From: Bradyrhizobium ottawaense
GTDB lineage: Bacteria > Pseudomonadota > Alphaproteobacteria > Rhizobiales > Xanthobacteraceae
Assembly: GCF_002278135.3 (NCBI RefSeq)
Contig: NZ_CP029425.2
Coordinates: forward strand, 1,178,001 to 1,242,000
Reading direction: 5' to 3'
Length of the DNA stretch: 64,000 bases
A program made the position numbers and the translations under genes. Positions 19,187-27,898 of the stretch are shown here, piece after piece. The notes under the pieces are model-generated. The model made no database searches, was not told the origin of the DNA, and worked only from the letters and a program-made list of their open reading frames with translations. Position 1 is the stretch's first letter; each line of letters starts with the position of its first letter.

Positions 19187-20083
19187 ATGGCTACGGCGCA
19201 CACCAAGCATCACGACTATCACCTGGTCGACCCCTCGCCATGGCCGGCCGTCGGTTCGCTCTCGGCCTTCATCATGGCGGTCGGCGCGATCACCTGGATG
19301 CATCACATGTTCTCGGCCGCGCCGATCGTGTTCGGCGTCGGCACCGTGGGCGTGCTCTACACTATGGCGAGCTGGTGGGGCGACGTGATCAAGGAAGCCC
19401 AGTACAAGGGCGACCACACCCGCGTCGTGCAGCTGCATCACCGCTATGGCATGATCCTGTTCATCGCCTCCGAGGTGATGTTCTTCGTCGCCTGGTTCTG
19501 GGCCTATTTCAACGCCGCGCTGTTTCCGGCCGACGCCGTTCACGCCACCCGCGATGCCGTATTCGGCTGCGGCCTCGGCACCCAGGCCGGCGCCTGCGCC
19601 GTCCCCGGCACCTGGCCGCCGAAGGGCATCGAGACCTTCGATCCCTGGCATCTGCCGCTCCTCAACACGCTGATCCTGCTCACGTCGGGCACCACCGTGA
19701 CCTGGGCGCACCATGCGCTGCTGGAGAACGACCGCCAGGGCCTGAAATACGGCCTGATCCTGACCGTCGTGCTGGGTGCGCTCTTCACCTGCGTGCAGGC
19801 CTACGAGTACAGCCATGCGGCGTTCTCGTTCGGCGGCAACGTCTATGGCGCGACCTTCTTCATGGCGACTGGCTTCCACGGCTTCCACGTGCTGGTCGGC
19901 ACCATCTTCCTGCTGGTGTGCCTGTTCCGCGCTTACGCCGGCCACTTCACGCCGAAGCAGCATCTCGGCTTCGAGTTCGCCGCCTGGTACTGGCACTTCG
20001 TCGACGTGGTCTGGCTGTTCCTGTTCCTCTGCATCTACGTCTGGGGACACGGCGCCGAGACCATGGCCCACGGCGCGCACTGA
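19187..20083 (+). CDS. ctaE: Cytochrome c oxidase subunit III
   Basis: A 298-residue, seven-helix membrane subunit that stabilises the oxidase and supports proton uptake. It is recognisable from [12 protein letters not shown] at the N terminus, [29 protein letters not shown], and the C-terminal [19 protein letters not shown]. The ATG at 19187 is preceded by GAGGAGAG. It completes the core oxidase of the operon. A strong hairpin follows 19 bp after the stop, before the DUF983 gene. Confidence 0.96.
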   Translation: MATAHTKHHDYHLVDPSPWPAVGSLSAFIMAVGAITWMHHMFSAAPIVFGVGTVGVLYTMASWWGDVIKEAQYKGDHTRVVQLHHRYGMILFIASEVMFFVAWFWAYFNAALFPADAVHATRDAVFGCGLGTQAGACAVPGTWPPKGIETFDPWHLPLLNTLILLTSGTTVTWAHHALLENDRQGLKYGLILTVVLGALFTCVQAYEYSHAAFSFGGNVYGATFFMATGFHGFHVLVGTIFLLVCLFRAYAGHFTPKQHLGFEFAAWYWHFVDVVWLFLFLCIYVWGHGAETMAHGAH

Positions 20084-20102
20084 GCCGCGACAACGAGATC
20101 AG

Positions 20103-20128
20103 AAAGGGCGGCCGCCGGGCCGCCCTTT
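20103..20128 (+). terminator. Intrinsic terminator or attenuating hairpin after ctaE
   Basis: An 11-bp perfect stem, AAAGGGCGGCC (20103-20113) and GGCCGCCCTTT (20118-20128), with loop GCCG and tail CGCTTTTG. It lies between ctaE and the DUF983/SURF1 pair, so it probably reduces rather than abolishes their expression from the cta promoter. Confidence 0.75.
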
Positions 20129-20180
20129 CGCTTTTGGGCCGCCGGAAGCTCCCGCGAAAATTGTGATAGAGTCTGCCATC

Positions 20181-20582
20181 ATGAACGACACCGCCGGCAA
20201 GCCCGAGCCTGAAACCACCGTCCTGCAAAGCGCGCTGCGCGGGCTTGCCTGCCGATGCCCGCGCTGCGGCCAGGGCAAGCTCTATGCGGGCTTCCTCAAC
20301 CTCGCACCCGCCTGCGACCGCTGCGGTCTCGACTACGCCTTCATCGATACCGGCGACGGGCCGGCGATCTTCATCATCATGCTGGCCGGTGGGATCGTGG
20401 TAGCAGCTGCGCTCATCGTCGAGGTCAAATACCAGCCGCCTTACTGGCTGCATGCGGCGCTGTGGTTGCCGCTGATCCTGGCCACCACGCTGCTGCCGCT
20501 GCGCGCGATGAAGTCGCTGCTGATCGCGCTGCAATTCCACCACAAGGCGGCGCCGGGCCGGTTGGTCGACCGCGCGAAATGA
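20181..20582 (+). CDS. DUF983 zinc-ribbon membrane protein
   Basis: A 133-residue protein. The N-terminal half has two CxxC knuckles (CRCPRCGQGKLY and CDRCGLDYAF) that should form a zinc ribbon. Two membrane helices follow (about 60-80 and 90-112). DUF983 genes regularly sit next to ctaE and surf1 in Alphaproteobacteria, which suggests a role in oxidase biogenesis, but no biochemical function is known to me. The stop overlaps the SURF1 start by four bases (ATGA), so they are coupled. Confidence 0.9.
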   Translation: MNDTAGKPEPETTVLQSALRGLACRCPRCGQGKLYAGFLNLAPACDRCGLDYAFIDTGDGPAIFIIMLAGGIVVAAALIVEVKYQPPYWLHAALWLPLILATTLLPLRAMKSLLIALQFHHKAAPGRLVDRAK

Positions 20583-21343
20583 ACCAGCCTGCGCGCAAGC
20601 CCCGCGTGGCCGGCTTCGCGCTGTTCACGCTGTTCCTGACGGCCGTCTTCGTCGCGCTCGGTGTCTGGCAATTGCAGCGCCGGACCGCCAAGCACGCGCT
20701 GGTCGCGGCGCTCACCGAGCGCCTTGCAGAGGCGCCCGTCGCGCTGCCGCCGTCTTCGCAATGGGCTGCACTCAATCCCGCGCGCGACGAATTCCGCCGC
20801 GTCAGCTTCACCGCGACCTACGCAGCCCTGCCGGATGCGATGGTCTATTCCTCGGGCTCGGCGGTGCGCAAGGACGCCTCCGGCCCCGGCACCTGGGCGT
20901 TCCTGCCGGCGCGACTTCCCAGCGGCGAGACGGTCGTGATCGATGCGGGCTTCGTCGAGAACACCATGCAGGACCGCAGCGTCGAGGATGGCGCGGTGAA
21001 GAAGCTCGTTACCGGGCAGCCGGTCGCGCTCACCGGTTATCTGCGCTTTCCCGAGCCGTCCGGCTGGCTGACGCCGGCGGAGAACCGCGACAAGCGGCTC
21101 TGGTTCGTGCGCGATCATCCGGCCATCGCAAGCGCGCTCGGCTGGGGCGCGGTTGCGCCGTTCTATGTCGACCTCGAGCAACCGGTGCCCGAGAACGGCA
21201 TCCCGCGCCCGGGGCCGCTCGACGTGCATTTGAAGGACGACCACCTGCAATACGCCGTCACCTGGTTCATGCTGGCAGGCGCCGTGCTGATCGCCTTCGC
21301 CGTGTGGGCAAGAGGCCGGCGGCAGAGCTGGGCTCGACCGTAG
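20579..21343 (+). CDS. surf1: SURF1/Shy1 family cytochrome c oxidase assembly protein
   Basis: A 254-residue inner-membrane protein with one helix at each end (about 12-32 and 222-242) and a periplasmic domain between, the standard SURF1 layout. The family marks LGVWQLQRR after the first helix and the HLQYAVTWF segment before the last helix are both visible. SURF1 delivers heme a to subunit I. It is coupled to the DUF983 gene by a four-base overlap and closes the cta region. Confidence 0.93.
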   Translation: MNQPARKPRVAGFALFTLFLTAVFVALGVWQLQRRTAKHALVAALTERLAEAPVALPPSSQWAALNPARDEFRRVSFTATYAALPDAMVYSSGSAVRKDASGPGTWAFLPARLPSGETVVIDAGFVENTMQDRSVEDGAVKKLVTGQPVALTGYLRFPEPSGWLTPAENRDKRLWFVRDHPAIASALGWGAVAPFYVDLEQPVPENGIPRPGPLDVHLKDDHLQYAVTWFMLAGAVLIAFAVWARGRRQSWARP

Positions 21344-21448
21344 ATACCCCGTGGGAACCCGGTATCGCCCGGGGTTTATTATTCAGCGCACATTCACGAG
21401 TGTGGTTCTAAGCCGCCGGTGAGTTTCCGCGGCAGACAGGATTGCGGC

Positions 21449-21814
21449 GTGAGCGATTTCGACCAGATGGGAATTGTCGTCGATTGGGTGGACGCCTGCC
21501 GGAAGGGCGACCTCACGTCGTTGCTCGACCTCTATGCGGACGACGCCCAGGTCGAATGCACGTGCAACGGTGCGCAGCGCTATCGCGGCCGCAGCGAGCT
21601 CGAGGCCTATTGGCAGCCGCGACTCAGTGCCTTCTCCTTGGCCGGCTTCGGGCTGGAGGAGATCCATCCCGCGCCCCATGGCGTCGATCTCGAATATTCC
21701 GTCGCCGGCGCGCTACGGATTCACGCCTCGTTTCGCTTCAGCCCCGAAGGCAAGATCCGTAGCACGCTGTGCGAGCCGGCGCAACAGAACGCGCATCATG
21801 GCTGCGCCTGTTAG
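21449..21814 (+). CDS. SnoaL/NTF2-like small protein
   Basis: A protein of about 121 residues from GTG 21449. It has the NTF2-like pattern: helix WVDACRKGDLTSLLDLYADD, strand DAQVECTCNGAQRYRGRSEL, then a strand-rich C-terminal half. It resembles the polyketide-cyclase-like SnoaL group by pattern only and no substrate is implied. Cysteines flank the first strand pair (ECTCNG), and the tail ends in CAC. An upstream GTG at 21419 could add ten residues. It lies alone between surf1 and the minus-strand kinase. Confidence 0.6.
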   Translation: MSDFDQMGIVVDWVDACRKGDLTSLLDLYADDAQVECTCNGAQRYRGRSELEAYWQPRLSAFSLAGFGLEEIHPAPHGVDLEYSVAGALRIHASFRFSPEGKIRSTLCEPAQQNAHHGCAC

Positions 21815-21873
21815 GGCATGATCCCGAAGGGCCGCGTGGGCGTAAAGTGTGCGGCGGTTTTCCGACAAGGTCA
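21815..21873. repeat. Diverged copy of the GATCATGC / GGTTTTCCG dispersed repeat
   Basis: GGCATGATCCCGAAGGGCC and GCGGTTTTCCGACAAGGTCA are the two halves of the repeat seen at 9762, here diverged and without the following hairpin. It fills the gap between two convergent genes. Confidence 0.55.
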
Positions 21874-21875
21874 GC

Positions 21876-23243
21876 TCAACCAATTGGCTGGACCGGCGCC
21901 TCGCGTGCCGGCTCGGCCGGAAGGCGGCAGCGTACATGGGTTCGCCCATCCACGCGCAACAGTGACAGCGATCCGCTGAGCGCGCGCACGCGCTCATGCA
22001 TGCCGGTCAGGCCGCGGCCGAAAACGTTGCCGTCGGGAAAGCCGCCGCCGTCGTCGGAGATCTCGACGACGAGCGCCTTATCGGTGACGGCTGCCTGGAC
22101 ATGGGCGTTGCTGGCCTTGGCGTGGCGCAGCACGTTGGTCAGCGCCTCCTGGATCACGCGATAGACGGTCTGGGCCAGCGGCCCGGCGATGCCGTCGAGA
22201 CCCGGATCGATCGTGTCCGTCAGGACGATGTGCGGCGCCTGCTTGCGAAAGTTCTGGAGCAGCGTCTGCACGCTGGTCGAAAGGCCAAGCTCCTGAATGT
22301 AGAGCGGCCGCAACCGATCGAGGATACGGCGGTTGGTCTGCTGGAGCGCCTCGACCGATTGCAGCACATCCTGGGCCGACTTGCCGAGATTTCCCGCCGG
22401 CGGCGAGGCGTCGACCAGCGCGATCGTGCCGGCGCGGATGCTGAACAGCAGCGGTCCGAGCTCGTCGTGCAATTCGCGGGCGAGATCGCGCCGCTCGTCG
22501 TCCTGGAGCGACACCAGGCGGTGCATCAGATCGCGATTGTCCTGGCTCAATTGCGCCAGCGTCGCGGCTAGCGCATTTGCTTCCGCACAGCTCTGCCGGA
22601 TCTCCGGCGGCCCTCCGACCGGGATCGGCTTTGCGTAGTCGCCGCGCCGCATCCGTGTGAGGCCTTCACCGAGATGCTGCAGGGGACGCAGTGCCGATCC
22701 CGCGAAGACGTAAGCGATGATTCCGGTGAGCACGGTCAGCATGGCGACGAGGCCGGTCAGCGCCAGGAAGCCGATCCACTTCTCGAACAGGTCGGCCGAC
22801 AGGTCCGGCAGGAACACGATATCGCCGACACGCTTGCCATCGATCAGCACCGGGGTCGCAGCGTCCATGTCCGGTACCATGAGCAGGTTGACAAACCACT
22901 GCGGAACCCCTTGCAGGTTGTGCCGGCCGTCCTTTCGCGGCTCCGCGGCAGGGCCTTCCGCGGAACGGAACTGGATGTCCGAGGAGGTGGTCAAGGATTG
23001 GACAAAGGCGTCGAGCGTCTTCCGCGGGTCGTCCGACGCGCGCAGAGTGTTGTTGAGTGCGGTCGCGATCGTCCGGGTCGAACGTCGAGCGGGCTCGTTC
23101 TCGTCGGCGAGCTGGCCGGCCGCGAAGATCTGGAGCAGAACGCCGCCCAGGATCAGCGTTGCGAGAAAGCTCGCGCCAAGTGGAAGAAACAGTTGCGTTC
23201 TGAACGAGAGCCGTTGCCACATTAGGTCAATTCTAACGCGCAT
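21876..23243 (-). CDS. NarX/UhpB-type sensor histidine kinase
   Basis: A 455-residue membrane kinase. It has two membrane helices (about 17-41 and 157-181) enclosing a periplasmic sensor segment of about 115 residues with no recognised domain. A HAMP domain (182-235), the HisKA_3 dimerisation helix with phospho-acceptor His259 in ARELHDELGPLLFSIR, and a HATPase domain (N box QEALTNVLRHA, G box ISDDGGGFPDG) follow. HisKA_3 kinases pair with NarL-type regulators, and the gene is divergent from one 65 bp away, which is surely its partner. The signal is unknown. A start at 23222 would remove seven residues. Confidence 0.9.
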   Translation of the reverse strand: MRVRIDLMWQRLSFRTQLFLPLGASFLATLILGGVLLQIFAAGQLADENEPARRSTRTIATALNNTLRASDDPRKTLDAFVQSLTTSSDIQFRSAEGPAAEPRKDGRHNLQGVPQWFVNLLMVPDMDAATPVLIDGKRVGDIVFLPDLSADLFEKWIGFLALTGLVAMLTVLTGIIAYVFAGSALRPLQHLGEGLTRMRRGDYAKPIPVGGPPEIRQSCAEANALAATLAQLSQDNRDLMHRLVSLQDDERRDLARELHDELGPLLFSIRAGTIALVDASPPAGNLGKSAQDVLQSVEALQQTNRRILDRLRPLYIQELGLSTSVQTLLQNFRKQAPHIVLTDTIDPGLDGIAGPLAQTVYRVIQEALTNVLRHAKASNAHVQAAVTDKALVVEISDDGGGFPDGNVFGRGLTGMHERVRALSGSLSLLRVDGRTHVRCRLPAEPAREAPVQPIG

Positions 23244-23308
23244 CGGCGGGATTTACTCTTTCCATTTGTTCCCGCCGGTCTATGAGTCGAACAACAAGAG
23301 AGTGCGCG

Positions 23309-23953
23309 ATGCAAGATACCGCCAAGCCGGCGACCAGGGTCCTGATTGTCGATGACCACCCCGTGGTGCTGTCCGGTTGCCGCACCCTGTTCGCTTCGGA
23401 CCATTCGATCCGTATCGACGAGGCGACCGACGCCAAATCCGGCCATCGCGCCTATGTCAGCAAGCGGCCCGACGTGACCGTGATCGACATCAGCCTGCCC
23501 GATGTCTCCGGCTTCGAGCTGATGCGACGCATCCGCAAGGACGACCCCGACGCCAAGATCATCATGTTCAGCATGAACGACGATCCGGCCTTCGTGGTGC
23601 GGGCGGTCGAGCTTGGGGCGCAGGGCTATGTCTCCAAGGGCGATGATCCCAGGATCCTGCTGAAAGCGGTGCGCAAGGTGGTCGCGGGCGACAATTACAT
23701 CTCACCGCAACTCGCGGAAGCCGTGACGTTTTCCGGCGCGGCGATCAAGGCCAACCCGGCCTCGCAGATGACGCCGCGGGAGCTCGAAATTCTCCGCCTG
23801 CTCGGACGCGGCGACAAGATCGTGGAAGTCGCCGAGGCGCTCGGCATCTCCTACAAGACCGTCGCCAACACCACGTCCCTGCTCAAGCAGAAGCTGGGAG
23901 CCAAGAACCATTCCGACCTGATCAGGATCGCGGTTGAAATCGGGCTGAATTGA
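23309..23953 (+). CDS. NarL/FixJ-type response regulator
   Basis: A 214-residue regulator. The receiver domain has the acidic pair D15-D16 (VLIVDDHPVV), phospho-acceptor Asp60 (VIDISLPD), and Lys110 (YVSKGDDP). The LuxR-type helix-turn-helix spans about residues 150-210 (MTPRELEILRLLGRG ... ISYKTVANTTSLLKQKLGA). It is divergent from the HisKA_3 kinase, its likely partner. The ATG at 23309 follows AGAGAG; the longer in-frame start at 23282 is less likely. Targets are unknown. The stop is followed at once by a short tandem repeat and a hairpin. Confidence 0.92.
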   Translation: MQDTAKPATRVLIVDDHPVVLSGCRTLFASDHSIRIDEATDAKSGHRAYVSKRPDVTVIDISLPDVSGFELMRRIRKDDPDAKIIMFSMNDDPAFVVRAVELGAQGYVSKGDDPRILLKAVRKVVAGDNYISPQLAEAVTFSGAAIKANPASQMTPRELEILRLLGRGDKIVEVAEALGISYKTVANTTSLLKQKLGAKNHSDLIRIAVEIGLN

Positions 23954-24018
23954 CGGCCCGGGGCACTGACGGCCCGGGCACTGACGGCCCGGGCACTGGC
24001 GGCCCGGCACCGACGGCA
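23952..24018. repeat. Short tandem repeat, about 15-bp unit (ACGGCCCGGGCACTG)
   Basis: About four consecutive units of ACGGCCCGGGCACTG-like sequence begin within two bases of the regulator's stop codon. The first has one extra G and the last are degenerate (GGCGGCCCGGCACCG). Period 15 keeps the reading frame, but the tract lies outside any gene. Confidence 0.8.
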
Positions 24019-24052
24019 CCGAACCGGCTGCTCCAGGATGCAGCCGGTTCGG
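24019..24052. other. 13-bp perfect hairpin downstream of the response regulator
   Basis: CCGAACCGGCTGC (24019-24031) and GCAGCCGGTTCGG (24040-24052) form a 13-bp stem with an 8-nt loop and no T tract. It may limit 3' decay of the regulator mRNA or act as a weak terminator. Confidence 0.6.
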
Positions 24053-24377
24053 CGAGACGGATTGGTGTCGGCGTGCAGCCGGGCAATGCATGGACACCGC
24101 CGACACCCATCCGCGGACACAATGGGTCGAGGTGGCATTCGTTCCGGACCCCCGCAATTGTCGGGATAAAACGGCAATCCTTGGCGCCGGTTCGCTGGAA
24201 CGCGCTCGCCAAAGCTTGGCCAATGTCGGGAAAAATAGGAACATCTTCCCGCGCTCGTCGTTTTCGCCCTTGACGATTTCGTGACTGACGGCGAAAGGTT
24301 GCCGGACAAGTTTCCGCGGGGGCGGCGACCCCAGAGACAAACCGGTCTGCACATATCAACGACAGACCTTCCAAGAG
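24053..24377. other. Non-coding stretch before an orphan terminator; possible small RNA
   Basis: No convincing gene is present; a 64-codon ORF at 24090-24284 has no family features. Just before the strong terminator at 24378 is GGTCTG-N13-CAGACC (about 24343-24367), a second small stem followed by CTTCC. This arrangement (stem, single-stranded pyrimidine stretch, terminator) is typical of small RNAs, but I found no good promoter. Confidence 0.3.
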
Positions 24378-24406
24378 AGGGCTGCGGCACCGCCGCAGCC
24401 CTTTTT
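24378..24406 (+). terminator. Strong intrinsic terminator, no adjacent gene
   Basis: An 11-bp stem, AGGGCTGCGGC (24378-24388) and GCCGCAGCCCT (24392-24402), closes a 3-nt loop and runs into TTTTT. The nearest plus-strand gene ends 425 bp upstream, so it terminates either a long 3' UTR or a separate small transcript. Confidence 0.85.
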
Positions 24407-24553
24407 GCTGGGCAGGGGTGAAGGCGGGAAGCGGTTTCCTGATGCCGCAAAACACTTTATGGTGGCCCAAAGCCTCTGGCTGTTAACAAGTAATTTCGTA
24501 AAATCAAAGGCTTAACGAGCGGGCGCAGGCCCGGTCGGCCTTTGGAGGGCAGT

Positions 24554-25972
24554 TTGACTCGTTATATCTCGACCCGGGGCGAGGCCCCCGAACTCGGCTT
24601 CTGCGACGTGATGCTGACCGGGCTTGCGCGCGACGGCGGCCTGTATGTGCCGACGATCTGGCCGCAGCTCTCTGCCGAGACCATCGCCGGCTTCTTCGGC
24701 CGCCCCTATTGGGAGGTCGCGGTCGACGTGATCCGTCCCTTCGCCGGCGGCGAGATTTCGGACGCCGAGCTTGGCCGCATGGCGAACGAGGCCTACGCGA
24801 CCTTCCGCCATCCGGCGGTGGTGCCGCTGCGCCAGATGTCGCCGCACCAGTTCGTGCTGGAGCTGTTCCACGGTCCGACGCTCGCCTTCAAGGACGTGGC
24901 GATGCAGCTGATCTCGCGGCTGATGGACCACGTGCTCGCCAAACGCGGCCAGCGCACGACCATCGTGGTCGCCACCTCAGGCGACACCGGCGGCGCTGCG
25001 GTCGAAGCCTTCGCCGGCCTCGAGAACGTGGATCTCATCGTGCTGTTCCCGCACGGCCGCATCTCCGAGGTGCAGCGGCGGATGATGACGTCGACGGGCG
25101 CGGCCAATGTCCATGCCCTCGCCATCGAGGGCAATTTCGACGACTGCCAGGCGCTGGTGAAGGGGATGTTCAACAACCATCGCTTCCGCGATGCGACCTC
25201 GCTCTCCGGCGTCAATTCCATCAACTGGGCGCGCATCGTCGCCCAGGTCGTCTACTATTTCACCTCCGCCGTTGCAGTCGGCGCGCCGGCGCGCGCGGTG
25301 GATTTCGTCGTGCCGACCGGCAATTTCGGCGACATCTTCGCCGGCTACGTCGCCAAGCGGATGGGCCTGCCGGTGCGGACCCTGCGCATCGCCGCCAACG
25401 TCAACGACATCCTGGCGCGCACGCTGAAGACCGGGATCTACGAGGTGCGCGAGGTGCACGCGACGGCGTCGCCGTCGATGGACATCCAGATCTCGTCCAA
25501 TTTCGAACGGCTGCTGTTCGAAGCCGGCCGGCGCGATGCCGCCGGCGTGCGCCGTCTGATGGATTCGCTGAAGCAGTCAGGACGTTTCGTGCTGCCAGAT
25601 GCGACGCTGGCCGCGATCCGCGAGGAGTTCGACGCAGGGCGCGCCGACGAGACCGAGACCGCGGCTGCGATTCGCGCCGGCTGGCGCGAGGCCGGCGAGC
25701 TGGTCGATCCCCATACGGCGGTGGCGCTCGCCGTCGCCGACCGCGATACCACCGACACTGGGGTGCCGAGCATCGTGCTCTCCACCGCGCATCCGGCCAA
25801 ATTCCCCGACGCTGTCGAAGCGGCCTGCGGCCAGCGGCCGCAACTGCCGGCCTGGCTCGACGGATTGATGACCAAATCCGAACACATGAAGGTGATGAAG
25901 AACGATCAGGCCGAGGTCGAGCGGTTCGTGCTGTCGGTCAGCCGCGCCGCAAAGCAGGGAGTTGCCGGATGA
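24554..25972 (+). CDS. thrC: Threonine synthase
   Basis: A 472-residue PLP enzyme that converts O-phosphohomoserine to threonine. It is recognisable from the N-terminal YISTRGEAPELGFCDVML, the PLP-lysine region HGPTLAFKDVAMQ, the phosphate-binding TSGDTGGAAVEAF, and PTGNFGDIFAGY. The TTG at 24554 is chosen as start because GGAGGG lies four bases before it; the alternative TTG at 24542 would put that ribosome site inside the gene. The stop overlaps the following peptidase gene by four bases (ATGA). A TAAAAT box near 24496 may be its -10 element. Confidence 0.95.
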   Translation: MTRYISTRGEAPELGFCDVMLTGLARDGGLYVPTIWPQLSAETIAGFFGRPYWEVAVDVIRPFAGGEISDAELGRMANEAYATFRHPAVVPLRQMSPHQFVLELFHGPTLAFKDVAMQLISRLMDHVLAKRGQRTTIVVATSGDTGGAAVEAFAGLENVDLIVLFPHGRISEVQRRMMTSTGAANVHALAIEGNFDDCQALVKGMFNNHRFRDATSLSGVNSINWARIVAQVVYYFTSAVAVGAPARAVDFVVPTGNFGDIFAGYVAKRMGLPVRTLRIAANVNDILARTLKTGIYEVREVHATASPSMDIQISSNFERLLFEAGRRDAAGVRRLMDSLKQSGRFVLPDATLAAIREEFDAGRADETETAAAIRAGWREAGELVDPHTAVALAVADRDTTDTGVPSIVLSTAHPAKFPDAVEAACGQRPQLPAWLDGLMTKSEHMKVMKNDQAEVERFVLSVSRAAKQGVAG

Positions 25973-27258
25973 GCGTCGAGATTTCCAAACTTGCCTCCGG
26001 CCTGACCGTCGTCACCGACAAGATGCCCCATCTCGAGACCGCGGCGCTCGGCGTGTGGGCCGGCGTCGGCGGACGCGACGAGAAGCCGAACGAGCACGGC
26101 ATCTCGCATCTGCTCGAGCACATGGCGTTCAAGGGCACGACGAAACGCTCCTCGCGCGAGATCGTCGAGGAGATCGAGGCGGTCGGCGGCGACCTCAATG
26201 CCGGCACCTCGACCGAGACCACGTCCTATTATGCGCGGGTGCTCAAGGCCGACGTGCCGCTCGCGCTCGACGTGCTCGCCGACATCCTCGCCAATCCCGC
26301 CTTCGAGCCGGACGAGCTGGAGCGCGAGAAGAACGTCATCGTGCAGGAGATCGGTGCCGCGCAGGATACGCCCGATGACGTCGTGTTCGAGCATCTCAAC
26401 GAGCTCTGCTACCCCGACCAGCCGATGGGCCGCTCGCTGCTCGGCACGGCCAAGACGCTGCGCGCCTTCAATCGCGATTCGCTGCGCGACTATCTCTCGA
26501 CGCATTATCGCGGGCCCGACATGGTGGTGGCCGCGGCCGGTGCGGTCGATCACAAGCAAGTGGTCGCTGAGGTCGAGAAGCGCTTCGCAAGTTTTGAGGC
26601 GACGCCGGGTCCCAAACCGCAGGCGGCCATGTTCGGCAAGGGCGGCGCCAAGGTGGTGCATCGCGAGCTGGAGCAGGCGCATCTGACGCTGGCGCTGGAA
26701 GGCGTGCCGCAGAGCGATCTGTCGCTGTTCTCGCTCCAGGTCTTCACCAACATCCTCGGCGGCGGAATGTCGTCGCGCCTGTTCCAGGAGGTGCGCGAGA
26801 AGCGCGGTCTCTGCTACTCGATCTATTCGTTCCACGCGCCCTATACCGACACCGGCTTCTTCGGCCTCTACACCGGCACCGATCCGGCCGACGCGCCGGA
26901 GATGATGGAGGTCGTGGTCGACATCATGAACGATTCGGTCGAGACCCTGACCGAGGCCGAGATCGCGCGGGCCAAGGCGCAGATGAAGGCGGGCCTCCTG
27001 ATGGCGCTGGAGAGCTGCTCTTCCCGCGCCGAGCAGCTGGCGCGCCACGTGCTGGCCTATGGCCGGCCGCAGACGGTCGAGGAGCTGGTGGGCCGGATCG
27101 ACGCCGTCAGCGTCGAATCGACCCGGGATGCCGCGCGTGCGCTGCTGTCGCGGAGCCGGCCTGCCGTTGTCGCATTAGGCAGTGGCAGGGGTCTGGACAC
27201 GGCGGTGTCTTTTGCGGAAGGATTGACGCGGGCACGTGCCAAGGCGCGGCTGCATTAG
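25969..27258 (+). CDS. M16 family zinc peptidase (mitochondrial processing peptidase beta-like)
   Basis: A 429-residue peptidase of the pitrilysin family. The inverted zinc motif HxxEH is intact as H47-LLE50-H51 (ISHLLEHMAFKGT), with the distal Glu expected in the EREKNVIVQEIG helix. The second half carries GGGMSSRLFQEVREKRGLCYS, the glycine-rich loop typical of the non-catalytic repeat. This is the bacterial relative of mitochondrial processing peptidase often found after thrC in Rhizobiales; a single chain with both halves. It has no signal peptide, so it is presumably cytoplasmic. Its substrate is unknown. Confidence 0.93.
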   Translation: MSVEISKLASGLTVVTDKMPHLETAALGVWAGVGGRDEKPNEHGISHLLEHMAFKGTTKRSSREIVEEIEAVGGDLNAGTSTETTSYYARVLKADVPLALDVLADILANPAFEPDELEREKNVIVQEIGAAQDTPDDVVFEHLNELCYPDQPMGRSLLGTAKTLRAFNRDSLRDYLSTHYRGPDMVVAAAGAVDHKQVVAEVEKRFASFEATPGPKPQAAMFGKGGAKVVHRELEQAHLTLALEGVPQSDLSLFSLQVFTNILGGGMSSRLFQEVREKRGLCYSIYSFHAPYTDTGFFGLYTGTDPADAPEMMEVVVDIMNDSVETLTEAEIARAKAQMKAGLLMALESCSSRAEQLARHVLAYGRPQTVEELVGRIDAVSVESTRDAARALLSRSRPAVVALGSGRGLDTAVSFAEGLTRARAKARLH

Positions 27259-27297
27259 GAGCCGCGCGCGGGCTGAGCTGCCCCGGGAAGCATCACC

Positions 27298-27885
27298 ATG
27301 GCCCTCTTTCGCCTGCCGTCCAGTGGACCCGCCGCCCTCGCGCCGCGCGGTAACGGGCTGTTGCTGCGCGCGCCGCAGATGTCGGACTTCCTGCAATGGG
27401 CGCATTTGCGCGAGACCAGCCGCGATTACCTGACGCCCTGGGAGCCGATCTGGCCGTCTGACGATCTCACCCGCTCCGGCTTCCGCCGCCGCCTGCGCCG
27501 CTATTCCGAGGACATTGCCGCGGACCGTTCCTATCCCTTTCTGATCTTCCGGGAACTCGACGGCGCCATGGTCGGCGGCATCACGCTGGCCAATGTCCGG
27601 CGCGGCATCGTGCAGGCCGGCACCATCGGCTATTGGGTCGGCCAACCCCATGCCCATCGCGGCTACATGACGGCTGCACTGCGGGTGCTGCTGCCGACGC
27701 TGTTCGGCGAGCTCAATCTGCACCGGGTCGAGGCCGCCTGCATCCCCACCAATGCGCCGTCGATCCGGGTGCTGGAGAAGTGCGGTTTCTCCCGTGAAGG
27801 CCTGGCGCGCCGCTATCTCTGCATCAACGGGGTCTGGCAGGACCATTTGCTGTTCGGCCTCCTGCATGAGGATTTCCGCGGCTGA
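27298..27885 (+). CDS. GNAT family N-acetyltransferase (RimJ/RimL-like)
   Basis: A 195-residue acetyltransferase. It has the RimJ-type layout: an N-terminal RGNGLLLRAPQMSDFLQW strand-helix, the central GGITLANVRRG strand, the acetyl-CoA-binding GYWVGQPHAHRGYMTAAL loop (R/Q-x-x-G-x-G/A variant), and the C-terminal SIRVLEKCGFSREGLARRY segment that is diagnostic for ribosomal-protein acetyltransferase relatives. It likely acetylates a protein N terminus or small amine. It follows the M16 gene by 39 bp and is probably co-transcribed. A tandem repeat follows its stop. Confidence 0.9.
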   Translation: MALFRLPSSGPAALAPRGNGLLLRAPQMSDFLQWAHLRETSRDYLTPWEPIWPSDDLTRSGFRRRLRRYSEDIAADRSYPFLIFRELDGAMVGGITLANVRRGIVQAGTIGYWVGQPHAHRGYMTAALRVLLPTLFGELNLHRVEAACIPTNAPSIRVLEKCGFSREGLARRYLCINGVWQDHLLFGLLHEDFRG

Positions 27886-27898
27886 GCGGCTCGCTTCA

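Noticed and set aside
24090..24284. 64-codon frame between the response regulator and thrC
   Set aside because: No ribosome site, no family features, and codon positions do not show the strong third-position GC of neighbouring genes.
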